Shown here in pieces: positions 14,049-20,272 of a stretch of 29,183 bases of DNA (position 1 is its first letter; every line of letters starts with the position of its first letter). Both the position numbers and the translations under genes were made by a program. The notes beneath the pieces were generated by a model. The model saw nothing but the letters and a program-made list of their open reading frames with translations. It searched no databases and was not told the DNA's origin. The stretch covers positions 1 to 29,183 of IMG/VR virus record IMGVR_UViG_3300034062_004574; one strand, given 5' to 3'. The DNA comes from a virus.

Positions 14049-15218
14049 ATGCGAACCCCTTCTCTCAGACGACACAAAACCGGCCAAGCGTTCGTAGTCA
14101 TCAATCGCAAACATCACTACCTAGGAAAATGGGGAAGCGATGAATCTGAAGCCGAATACCGACGCCTCGTTGGTGAGTATCTTGCATGCGGACACAAAGA
14201 CGTGTTTCGGTTGCCAGTCGATAGCATCACCGTTGCCGCTTTGTGTACAACCTACTTCGAGCACTGCCTTGGCTACTACCAAGACAAAGAATCGAACCGC
14301 ATCAAGGTAGCCATACGCCCACTCGTCGAGCTGTACGGAGACACACTAGCCAAAGACTTCGCGCCGCATCATCTAAAGGCCGTTCGTCAATCCATAGTCG
14401 ATGGCAAATACTTCGACGAACGCAAACGCGAAAACATTCCGACGCGGACCTATGTCAACACCATCGTGAAGTGTATACGCCGCATGTTCAGATGGGCGTC
14501 TGGCGAAGGCATGTTGCCCCCATCGATTCACCAAGCCTTAGCCGATCTCGCACCACTCAAACGCGGACGAACCACAGCTCGCGAGCCTGAGAAGATCAAG
14601 CCAGTCGACCCAGCCACCGTCCAACAGACAATCGAACGACTTCCACCAGTGCTAGCCGATATGATCCGCTTCCAATCGCTCGTCGGATGTCGCCCTGGTG
14701 AAGTGTGTGACATTCAGCCTTGCATGGTCGATCGATCGGTCGGAGACGTTTGGGAGATCAAGCTCGATGCACACAAAACCGCATGGCGAGGCACCGAACG
14801 CATTCTCTACATCGGGCCGAAAGCCCAAGCGATCCTGACGCCCTATTTGGATCGCGACCCGTGCGCCTATTGCTTTTCGCCTATCGAGGCTTTCCACCAA
14901 AGGCGACCGCGAATCGTTCCTAAGAGTTGCGGGAATGGAATCGGAAAAAGCAATCACACACCCAAGACCTCGAGACAAATCAGCGACCACTACAACACCC
15001 ACAGCTATGGACGTGCTATCGCTCGCGTCTGCGAGGAGAACAACATCCCCCGCTGGTCACCCAACCAACTACGACACGCAGCAGCCACGAACGTGCGGCG
15101 AGTCATCGGATTGGAGGCAGCAAGTGCGATCCTTGGCCACTCGCAGATAACCACGACGCAGATCTACGCCGAAGCAAGCCGAGAATTGGCGATCAACACA
15201 GCAAAAAGGCTAGGATGA
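14049..15218 (+). CDS. int: Phage integrase (tyrosine recombinase)
   Basis: 389 aa. An N-terminal arm-binding-like region (RRHKTGQAFVVINRKHHYLGKWGS), a core-binding helical domain (about 60-160) and a catalytic domain are present. Catalytic candidates are Arg215 (GCRPGEVC), Lys243 (AHKTAWRG), Arg342 (NQLRHAAAT), His364 (LGHS) and the nucleophile Tyr373 (TTTQIYAE). The usual first His of HxxR is Asn339. The NQLRHAAATNVRR...GLEAA pattern is typical of planctomycete integrases as I remember them. GAGG precedes the ATG by 9 nt. It catalyses insertion at the neighbouring tRNA-derived att core. Confidence 0.93.
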   Translation: MRTPSLRRHKTGQAFVVINRKHHYLGKWGSDESEAEYRRLVGEYLACGHKDVFRLPVDSITVAALCTTYFEHCLGYYQDKESNRIKVAIRPLVELYGDTLAKDFAPHHLKAVRQSIVDGKYFDERKRENIPTRTYVNTIVKCIRRMFRWASGEGMLPPSIHQALADLAPLKRGRTTAREPEKIKPVDPATVQQTIERLPPVLADMIRFQSLVGCRPGEVCDIQPCMVDRSVGDVWEIKLDAHKTAWRGTERILYIGPKAQAILTPYLDRDPCAYCFSPIEAFHQRRPRIVPKSCGNGIGKSNHTPKTSRQISDHYNTHSYGRAIARVCEENNIPRWSPNQLRHAAATNVRRVIGLEAASAILGHSQITTTQIYAEASRELAINTAKRLG

Positions 15219-15328
15219 ACCACGAACACTTTTGGAAGATTACGGCGGTTTCACTCGGGCTCAACGTGTTGTTTCTATTGTTTCTTGGATGCGTTGAGCT
15301 TTGCCGCTTTCTCTTCGCATTGCTTTAG
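15215..15328 (+). CDS. 37-aa single-helix membrane peptide
   Basis: Begins with an ATG that overlaps the integrase TGA (ATGA) and has AAGG just upstream. It encodes a 37-residue peptide with a short charged N-terminus (MNHEHFWK) and a long hydrophobic stretch (LGLNVLFLLFLGCVELC, then RFLFALL). Coupling to the integrase and the coherent membrane-protein composition favour a real gene. Its last 54 nt overlap the convergent gene ending at 15275, which weakens the case. No family recognised. Confidence 0.45.
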   Translation: MNHEHFWKITAVSLGLNVLFLLFLGCVELCRFLFALL

Positions 15329-15988
15329 AATCTTCGCTGCTTCCTCTTCTGGAAGGATTCGAATGTTGATATGCCCTTGGGCTTTGCCTGTGATTATAGC
15401 GAGCTTGTCGCTAGCCATATCTTGGCCGTTGCCATCGATGTGCAAAACCCAATCGTTGATAACTGGTCGAAAGGCAACTCGCATGTTCTGCCGTTCAATG
15501 TCCAGCATCAGTTGGTAAGCCGCCCTAGAACCAGCAACGGCACCGGTAGGAATGTTTGATCCTAAACTGCCAACATCACCTTGCCGTAGATGAAAGTACC
15601 CAAGATCGCCGCGTTGAGTATCAACAATCGGCTTTTCAACCAGTGACGACCAATTCGGCATCGCTTCAATCTTTGCTTCGAGTTCCTTGATTCGTTTCCG
15701 GATGCTCGTTTTCTCTTTTTCCGCAATGCCTCGGTTGGGTGCTTTAACAGCAGGCTTCCCCTTTGGATCAGTGATGTATTCTATTTTCTCCGTCGATGGA
15801 TCAGCAAAGACGCGACCCAGCGCGGTGATCTTCTCTTGCTCTTTCTTGATCTCGTTTTTCGCGTTGTCTTTTGCTTTTTCCGCAGCCGCTAAACCCGCCT
15901 CATAGAAGGTATCAATCGACGCTTGAGGCACTTCAATGGTCAACACCAGAACAATCAACGTATTCAGAAACATTTGTTTAATTCTCAC
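15275..15988 (-). CDS. Secreted coiled-coil protein of unknown function
   Basis: 237 aa from GTG (an ATG five codons in, at 15973, is an alternative). The signal peptide is MRIKQMFLNTLIVLVLTIEVPQA. Residues about 35-55 and 95-115 are charged helices with coiled-coil character (AKDNAKNEIKKEQEKI; IRKRIKELEAKIEAM). The C-terminal half has alternating strands (NMRVAFRPVINDWVLHID) and ends in a Lys-rich helix. No known motif. It stands alone on the minus strand between integrase and early region, a typical place for a gene expressed from the prophage, such as a surface-exclusion or fitness gene; that role is inferred only from place and secretion. Confidence 0.75.
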   Translation of the reverse strand: MRIKQMFLNTLIVLVLTIEVPQASIDTFYEAGLAAAEKAKDNAKNEIKKEQEKITALGRVFADPSTEKIEYITDPKGKPAVKAPNRGIAEKEKTSIRKRIKELEAKIEAMPNWSSLVEKPIVDTQRGDLGYFHLRQGDVGSLGSNIPTGAVAGSRAAYQLMLDIERQNMRVAFRPVINDWVLHIDGNGQDMASDKLAIITGKAQGHINIRILPEEEAAKILKQCEEKAAKLNASKKQ

Positions 15989-16106
15989 AGACCTAACGTG
16001 TCACGGAACCGAGCGAAACTACCAACACACAAAGGAAATGTTTTATCAATCACGCAACCAGGCGGAAGGGATGAGCCGTTGCGATTTTTCTCACGCAGGA
16101 AAACCA

Positions 16107-16301
16107 ATGAAAACAGGAAAACCACGCTACGATCTATGGATCCTTCGAGACAACACCATTCGTCTAGTTGCTGCGAAAAAGAGGGCGAAGAAATGCCGAA
16201 ACATCGCGCAGGAAGTAGAGCTGAATCCCGGCGAGACATGGATCATGACTCCGGTTTCTTCCGAGGCTTATTGCCCGTTGCTTGTTCGTAGGGTGGCTTA
16301 G
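16107..16301 (+). CDS. Small basic protein of unknown function
   Basis: 64 aa starting MKTGKPRYDLWILRDN, with AGGA at suitable spacing before the ATG. The sequence is basic in the middle (AAKKRAKKCRNIAQE) and ends in a beta-like WIMTPVSSEAYCPLLVRR. The frame stays open upstream to 15936, but that part reads like non-coding sequence. The 3' 59 nt overlap the convergent gene 16243-16575, so one of the two may be shorter or not expressed. No family recognised. Confidence 0.5.
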   Translation: MKTGKPRYDLWILRDNTIRLVAAKKRAKKCRNIAQEVELNPGETWIMTPVSSEAYCPLLVRRVA

Positions 16302-16575
16302 TTTCGGGAGCGGCCATCGGCCCATAGTCAGCAGATTCTATTGGTTTCGGTAGCAGTGATCCGACTACCGAAACACTCAACAAAGTGCTGAATTCCAAAA
16401 GACCTTGAACAGCCTTTCTTCCTTTAGGCACCTGTCGCACGGAAAAGTCTTTAATACCTAGCTTTTCTGCGGTGTCTATCGTCTTGTCCATTACAGCCAA
16501 TGCGTCGCGAACGACTGCGGCTAACGCCTTTACGGAGTTGAGATCAACTCGTTGTGGATTGCTTTCGTTTCCCAT
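16243..16575 (-). CDS. Hypothetical phage protein
   Basis: 110 aa. The N-terminal half is a probable long helix (VKALAAVVRDALAVMDKTIDTAEKLGIKDF); then come a basic turn (RQVPKGRKAV), a hydrophobic stretch (LLEFSTLLSVSVVGSLLP) and a Pro/Lys-rich polar tail. No strong Shine-Dalgarno is present. The upstream region is AT-rich, as expected for a promoter facing away from the early operon. The divergent position, back-to-back with the early operon, is where lysogeny regulators usually sit, but I see no HTH in it. Function unknown. Confidence 0.55.
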   Translation of the reverse strand: MGNESNPQRVDLNSVKALAAVVRDALAVMDKTIDTAEKLGIKDFSVRQVPKGRKAVQGLLEFSTLLSVSVVGSLLPKPIESADYGPMAAPETKPPYEQATGNKPRKKPES

Positions 16576-16667
16576 TCCAAAAGATTAGCAAAGATTTTTT
16601 TGATGTACATAAGTTTAATTCCAATAAAGACTTACGACTTTGTTTTAGATCAATAACAGACGGAATT

Positions 16668-16679
16668 CGTATCGATACG
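16668..16679. promoter_or_regulatory. 12-bp perfect palindrome in the early intergenic region
   Basis: CGTATCGATACG is a perfect palindrome in the 255-bp AT-rich gap between the divergent genes at 16575 and 16831. Its position upstream of the early promoter candidate fits an operator. Only one copy was noticed. The remainder of the gap holds the promoter candidate and no convincing gene. Confidence 0.35.
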
Positions 16680-16691
16680 CATTGTATAGGA

Positions 16692-16720
16692 TTGCAATAG
16701 AGCTATCCCGAGGCTAAATT
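16692..16720 (+). promoter_or_regulatory. Candidate early promoter
   Basis: TTGCAA and TAAATT are separated by 17 bp, each matching the sigma-70 consensus at 4 of 6 positions. Transcription would start near 16727 and run into the plus-strand early operon. It lies 12 bp downstream of the palindrome at 16668-16679. Planctomycete promoters may not follow the E. coli consensus, so this is a weak call. Confidence 0.3.
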
Positions 16721-16830
16721 CTTACTCGTCCGGTGGATGGACACGGAAGGAACGCACGAAGCTTTTCGCATGGATGCGTTTTTCCTTACATGAATCTAAT
16801 TCCCCCATGAATTCCCGAGAGGGTTTGGTT

Positions 16831-17178
16831 GTGATTCTTTCGCGTCGAACACGAAGTCGCTCTGAACAGAAACGAGCCGAGGAACGCGTCGCGGCGGGAC
16901 TCTGCACGATGAAACACAGAGACCCCAAGTCGAACACCGACGATCTCATCGATTGCAACGCTCCCACCATCGTAAACGGTCGCTCGATCGGTACGCGTGG
17001 TTGTTGTGCTCGTTGTTATCAGTCGTTCGTAAACTACTTGGGCTCGATGCCTCCCGACCAATCAGCCGCAGCCGAGCAAGAGGCAATTGCCCGCGGCTGG
17101 ATTCTTGGGGAACAGGAGATTCGAAAAATGAAAACGCGCTTTGCTTTCGCAAGGCTACTAAAGAGGGACGCATCGTGA
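16831..17178 (+). CDS. Cys-rich, zinc-finger-like small protein
   Basis: 115 aa from GTG at 16831, chosen because GAGAGGG lies exactly 7 nt upstream; an in-frame ATG at 16774 would add 19 residues but has no Shine-Dalgarno. After a basic N-terminus, cysteines are spaced as C-x(16)-C-x(14)-CC-x-x-C (LCTMKH...IDCNAP...RGCCARCYQSF), which resembles the small zinc-knuckle proteins of phage early regions. The C-terminus is helical and basic. It is the first gene of the early operon and its TGA overlaps the next GTG. A DNA-binding or nuclease-accessory role is possible. Confidence 0.65.
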   Translation: MILSRRTRSRSEQKRAEERVAAGLCTMKHRDPKSNTDDLIDCNAPTIVNGRSIGTRGCCARCYQSFVNYLGSMPPDQSAAAEQEAIARGWILGEQEIRKMKTRFAFARLLKRDAS

Positions 17179-17516
17179 GCACTGAACAACACTTCGAATT
17201 GCTCGAGGCGATCGAGCTGGCGACCGGTCGACGACCGAACTACACGACGGCATGGCGATGGCACCGAAAAGGGATCTCGACTCCGAACGGTCGAGTATGC
17301 CTCGAATGTTCCCGAGTCGGTGGACGTGTGATGACTTCGGTCGAAGCGGTCCATCGATTCAACGACACAATCCAACGCGAACGAGGACTACCGGTCGCGA
17401 AACGAAAAGACGCTCCGATCACTCGCAAACAGATCGAACGCCAAACATCGTTTGCGATGAAGAAACTCGAAAGGCTTGGATTCTTCAAACGACCACAGAA
17501 AGCGACGGTGAGCTAG
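17175..17516 (+). CDS. DUF1580-like winged-HTH protein
   Basis: 113 aa from GTG at 17175 (GTGA overlap with the preceding stop; GAGGG 7 nt upstream). The segment YTTAWRWHRKGI...GRVCLECSRVGGRVMTSVEAVHRF follows the DUF1580 pattern (S-x-x-RW--GI----V-LE--RVGG-W-TS-EAL-RF), a family first described from Rhodopirellula baltica and resembling MerR/excisionase-like winged HTH domains. The C-terminal 45 residues are basic. It may serve as a phage regulator or excisionase; this is inference from fold type and position in the early operon. It is one of the better pointers to a planctomycete host. Confidence 0.75.
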   Translation: MSTEQHFELLEAIELATGRRPNYTTAWRWHRKGISTPNGRVCLECSRVGGRVMTSVEAVHRFNDTIQRERGLPVAKRKDAPITRKQIERQTSFAMKKLERLGFFKRPQKATVS

Positions 17517-17737
17517 TGAACAGACAAGCACGAATCGAAGGGGCACCGTGGGAAAGCTACGGCAACGTGACTTTCTTCGAGGCACTGAAGAGGCACGCGA
17601 TCGCTCTATCCTTTTGCCGTGGGCTTGGCATTTGGGTGATCGAGTGCCGTTGCGAATCCGAACCTGAGACCATCGACACGTTCGAAGTACAAACGACCAT
17701 CCACGCAGAAATCCTCAACCCGCGAAAGGGATCGTAA
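17516..17737 (+). CDS. Small early protein, unknown
   Basis: 73 aa from a GTG overlapping the previous TAG (TAGTG), starting VNRQARIEGAPWESYGN. It has a central hydrophobic segment with cysteines (ALSFCRGLGIWVIECRCE) and an acidic C-terminal half. No family recognised. Coupling on both sides (its TAA is followed directly by the next ATG) supports it as a real gene. Confidence 0.6.
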   Translation: MNRQARIEGAPWESYGNVTFFEALKRHAIALSFCRGLGIWVIECRCESEPETIDTFEVQTTIHAEILNPRKGS

Positions 17738-17908
17738 ATGGCTGCAATCAACGAACAACTTGTCGAGACTGGCATCAGACTCCAAGAGGAAAACAGACGC
17801 CTTTTCCAGAAACTGATGTCGGAGAAGGAAAAGAACGCTCGGCTAGAACAACGACTGTTGACCATGGAACTGAAACTAGAGATTCACCGACTACATCGAA
17901 AGGATTGA
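17738..17908 (+). CDS. 56-aa coiled-coil protein
   Basis: Starts with ATG right after the preceding TAA, with AAAGGGA 6 nt upstream, and ends at TGA 3 nt before the next GTG. The 56 residues (MAAINEQLVETGIRLQEENR... to IHRLHRKD) form one continuous charged helix with Leu heptads, so a coiled coil is likely. No family recognised. Exact packing in the operon and a good Shine-Dalgarno support expression. Confidence 0.65.
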   Translation: MAAINEQLVETGIRLQEENRRLFQKLMSEKEKNARLEQRLLTMELKLEIHRLHRKD

Positions 17909-17911
17909 ACC

Positions 17912-18505
17912 GTGTCGAAACTTTGCTATATCGCTGGTCCCATGCGTGGGATAGATCATTTCAACTTCCCGGCCTTTGACGAGGCACGCAAAGAGGTCGA
18001 GGCGTTGGGTTACTCGCCGATCTCGCCTGCCGACTTGGATCGAGACGCGGGATTCGATTTCTCGAAATTACCAGCGGATACCGATCTAGAATCGATCGGC
18101 TTTTCCCTTCTCGATGCGATCGATCGAGACGTCGAAGCGCTAAAAGAATGCGACGCAATCTACATGCTTCGCGGTTGGGAGCGGTCGAAAGGTGCTCGGG
18201 CTGAGTTTGCTTTGGCTGAATGGATGGGGCTCGCGGTCATCTACCAACACACCGAAGACGTTTTAGAAGAGGCTTCGCGTATTACTCGTGGAGACCGGAA
18301 CGCCCAATACGGACCACCTGACCAAGACTTCCGACGCACTGCGGCGATGTGGTCCGCATTGAAAGGCGTGACATTCGAACCTCGCGAAGTGGCGTTGTTT
18401 ATGGTGTGTTTGAAACTCAGTCGCGAAGTTCACCAAAGGAAGCGGGACAACTGGGTTGATATAGCCGGATATGCCCGTTGCGGTAGCTTGTGCTCGGGTA
18501 GCTAA
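17912..18505 (+). CDS. DUF4406-like plus DUF6378-like fusion protein
   Basis: 197 aa from GTG, with AAGGA upstream. Residues 1-112 (YIAGPMRG...FNFPAFDEAR...SPADLDRDAGFD...LRGWERSKGARAEFALAEWMG) match the nucleoside 2-deoxyribosyltransferase-like DUF4406 group, with the GP-R-G nucleotide-binding entry and a GA--E---A helix. Residues 115-190 (EDVLEEASRITRGDRNAQYGPPDQDF...AAMWSAL...EVALFMVCLKLSREVHQRKRDNWVDIAGYA) match a phage domain (DUF6378 type) with E and H residues suggestive of a MazG-like helical nucleotide hydrolase. Together they suggest nucleotide-pool management; activity is unproven. Each half occurs alone in other phages as far as I recall. Confidence 0.8.
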   Translation: MSKLCYIAGPMRGIDHFNFPAFDEARKEVEALGYSPISPADLDRDAGFDFSKLPADTDLESIGFSLLDAIDRDVEALKECDAIYMLRGWERSKGARAEFALAEWMGLAVIYQHTEDVLEEASRITRGDRNAQYGPPDQDFRRTAAMWSALKGVTFEPREVALFMVCLKLSREVHQRKRDNWVDIAGYARCGSLCSGS

Positions 18506-18532
18506 ACCAAACCAAGTGTAAAGGATTGCTAG

Positions 18533-19273
18533 ATGACATACGAAATACACCCAGCCGCGACACTCTTTCCGATGATGTCGGATGAAGAGTTCGCAGGATT
18601 GAAAGCTGACATCGAGGAAAACGGATTGCGCGAGCCTATTGTGGTTTGGTGCGATCAAGTGATCGACGGACGGAACAGGCTAAAGGCTTGCGAAGAGATC
18701 GGAGTCGATCCGGCGTTTTGGGAGCTACCGGACGAATGCGATCCGTGGAAGTTTGTCATTAGCCACAACTTGCACAGAAGGCATTTGACATCGAGTCAAA
18801 GGGCGATGGTTGCGGCAAAGTTGGCGAACATCCTTCACGGTGGAGACCGTCTGAACGAGAGCAAGATACCAATTGGTACTTTGGTCTCGATGGATGACGC
18901 AGCGAAACAACTAAACGTCGGTCGTACTACGGTGGCTCGTGCCAAGTCGGTCACCGAAAACGGTAGCGAAGAAGTGCAATCGGCGGTGAGTTCTGGCGAG
19001 TTACCCGTCTCATTAGCCGCCAAATTGGTGAAGGACGTACCGAACAAGGAAGAACAATCGGCGATCGTCGCGCAGGGTGCCAAAGCAGTCCGAGAACGCG
19101 TTTCGACTGTTTCGAATACTGCGATCGATTCGACCGAGGAAGAGTTTTCCGAATGCGATCCCCCTGAGCCTGCACCGTGCAAGGTCTCGGAGTTCATCCG
19201 GTTGTGGGAATCGTGCAGCCCAACTGCGAAGAGGGCTATTCGTTTGTATTTGGAAGATAACGATGCCAACTGA
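18533..19273 (+). CDS. ParB/Spo0J-like DNA-binding protein
   Basis: 246 aa, with AAAGGA 7 nt before the ATG. The N-terminal ParB-like nuclease/CTPase fold is recognised by LKADIEENGLREPIVVW, VIDGRNRLKAC (42-52) and FVISHNLHRRHLTSSQRAMVA (74-93). A helix-turn-helix follows at about 119-142 (MDDAAKQLNVGRTTVARAKSV). The C-terminus (after 185) is acidic and ends in a helical segment. Phage ParB-like proteins can act as nucleases, transcription regulators or partition factors. No ParA gene is present in the window, so plasmid-like partition is not supported. It overlaps the next gene by 11 nt. Confidence 0.85.
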   Translation: MTYEIHPAATLFPMMSDEEFAGLKADIEENGLREPIVVWCDQVIDGRNRLKACEEIGVDPAFWELPDECDPWKFVISHNLHRRHLTSSQRAMVAAKLANILHGGDRLNESKIPIGTLVSMDDAAKQLNVGRTTVARAKSVTENGSEEVQSAVSSGELPVSLAAKLVKDVPNKEEQSAIVAQGAKAVRERVSTVSNTAIDSTEEEFSECDPPEPAPCKVSEFIRLWESCSPTAKRAIRLYLEDNDAN

Positions 19274-19457
19274 ACGATGCCCGGTAGATGTTTGGTTATA
19301 TGACGGCGGCGACTTGCCTTCGGATGCCCAGTTAGTGGAAAAAGTCAAGCAACTAGCGGACGACTGGTTTCGTGCTCGCACCGGCGGGATGGATGTTTTA
19401 GCGTCTGCTGCGGCAGATCATTTGCTCGGGTTAGTAGACGAATTAAACACATTGTAG
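19263..19457 (+). CDS. Small early protein, unknown
   Basis: 64 aa starting MPTERCPVDVWLYDGG. The ATG lies inside the end of the ParB-like gene, with GGAAG about 8 nt upstream. The sequence is a mixed, probably helical small protein (DAQLVEKVKQLADDWFRART, then ASAAADHLLGLVDELNTL). No family recognised. It is the last gene before the terminator at 19524. Confidence 0.6.
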   Translation: MPTERCPVDVWLYDGGDLPSDAQLVEKVKQLADDWFRARTGGMDVLASAAADHLLGLVDELNTL

Positions 19458-19458
19458 T

Positions 19459-19476
19459 GGATCGGTCCGTCGATCC
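19459..19476 (+). other. Post-stop hairpin GGATCG/CGATCC
   Basis: GGATCG-GTCCGT-CGATCC forms a 6-bp stem with a 6-nt loop, 1 nt after the TAG of the preceding gene. A 15-nt stretch starting TAGTGGATCG is repeated with one change at 21161, also right after a stop codon and also as a hairpin. It could be an mRNA processing or 3'-end-stabilising element; no T-tract follows it directly. Confidence 0.45.
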
Positions 19477-19523
19477 TCTTCAGAAACAAACTAGGTGCGG
19501 TGCGTGGTGTGACGTGCCTAGCG

Positions 19524-19561
19524 GGGCTGGCCAGTATGGGCGTGCTGGCTAGCCCTTTTTT
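19524..19561 (+). terminator. Rho-independent terminator
   Basis: GGGCTGGCCAG and CTGGCTAGCCC form an 11-bp stem with one G-T pair, closed by a 10-nt loop and followed by six T residues. It separates the first block of early genes (16831-19457) from csrA and the following genes. A phage antitermination system or a new promoter after it would be needed for downstream expression; no clear promoter is seen between 19562 and 19595. Confidence 0.87.
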
Positions 19562-19594
19562 ACGAACGCTCGTTACAGGGAAGGTTTCGAGATC

Positions 19595-19840
19595 ATGGGG
19601 ATGTTGGTACTACGGCGAGAAGTCAGCGAGGGGATTGTCATGCTCTTGCCCGATGGGTCGGAGATCGTTGTACATGTGAGCCACCTAAAGGGCAAGAAGG
19701 TTGCTTTGGCGATCTCTGCTCCTGCCGGTGTCAAGGTGTTGAGGAGAGAACTGTATGCGAACAGAAATTTGGGAACGGGTGGAAAAGCGGAGATGGTTTT
19801 ATCTGGACTTCATGCATCAGGGCAGGCTACAGCTAGCTAG
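19595..19840 (+). CDS. csrA: Phage-encoded CsrA-like RNA-binding regulator
   Basis: 81 aa. MGMLVLRREVSEGIVM, then IVVHVSHLKGKKVALAISAPAGVKVLRRELY reproduces the five-strand CsrA pattern, including the two RNA-contacting edges: LVLRR at strand 1 (Arg7) and VLRREL at strand 5 (Arg50, equivalent to Arg44 of E. coli CsrA). CsrA dimers bind GGA motifs near start codons and repress or stabilise mRNAs. The last 29 residues are beyond the usual CsrA length and overlap the next gene. Starting at the second Met would give the canonical MLVL start, but the Shine-Dalgarno does not decide it. The likely job is control of phage or host translation. Confidence 0.88.
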   Translation: MGMLVLRREVSEGIVMLLPDGSEIVVHVSHLKGKKVALAISAPAGVKVLRRELYANRNLGTGGKAEMVLSGLHASGQATAS

Positions 19841-20021
19841 GGTGCAGATCTATTTCGGCTATGTGGACGTGTCGCTCGATCTCTCGCAGATGGAACCGGC
19901 GCGGGCAAAACATTTGCGGACGCAAGCGGTAGCGGTCGCAACAATTCGAGTCAGGAAGAAAAGGAACGCGGTCAAATGGGCAAGGACTACAAAGCGATCG
20001 GAAGAATTGTCGATCTCATAG
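19755..20021 (+). CDS. Small basic protein overlapping csrA
   Basis: 88 aa starting MRTEIWERVEKRRWFYLDF, with GGAGAG 6 nt before the ATG. It lies 86 nt inside csrA and its end overlaps the following gene by 46 nt. Sequence is strongly basic, with a hydrophobic strand pair (ARVQIYFGYVDVSLDL) and an RKKRNAVKWARTTKR tail. No family recognised. The good Shine-Dalgarno supports translation, but such long overlaps on both sides make it less certain than its neighbours. Confidence 0.5.
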   Translation: MRTEIWERVEKRRWFYLDFMHQGRLQLARVQIYFGYVDVSLDLSQMEPARAKHLRTQAVAVATIRVRKKRNAVKWARTTKRSEELSIS

Positions 20022-20272
20022 AAAAGAAATTCTATTCGGATGAGAAGCTCTTCAAAATGGGATTCACGATGTGTGATCTCGACGAAGCGAGGTTTCGCAT
20101 TTGGATGCGAAAGAAACCTCCTAGACGGTGCCCGAAATGCAACATTCTGTCGGTGCAGTTCGTAGAACCGAACAAATGTTACGCGTGCGAACAAATTGAA
20201 ATGCGAGAGTTCGCGATCAAACAAGAAATGAAACGGAAACGACAACAGCAAAGGAATCTGGCAAGTGCTTAA
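19976..20272 (+). CDS. Zinc-ribbon-like small protein
   Basis: 98 aa starting MGKDYKAIGRIVDLIEKK, with AGGAA 9 nt upstream. A zinc ribbon is suggested by CPKC (residues about 53-56) and CYAC 17 residues later (RRCPKCN...PNKCYACEQ); the tail is a basic helix (QEMKRKRQQQR). A role in nucleic-acid binding is likely. It overlaps both neighbours (46 nt and 8 nt). Confidence 0.65.
   Translation: MGKDYKAIGRIVDLIEKKFYSDEKLFKMGFTMCDLDEARFRIWMRKKPPRRCPKCNILSVQFVEPNKCYACEQIEMREFAIKQEMKRKRQQQRNLASA

Noticed and set aside
18533-19273. Plasmid-like ParAB partition system
   Set aside because: Only a ParB-like protein is present; no ParA Walker ATPase or repeated parS-like sites were seen nearby.
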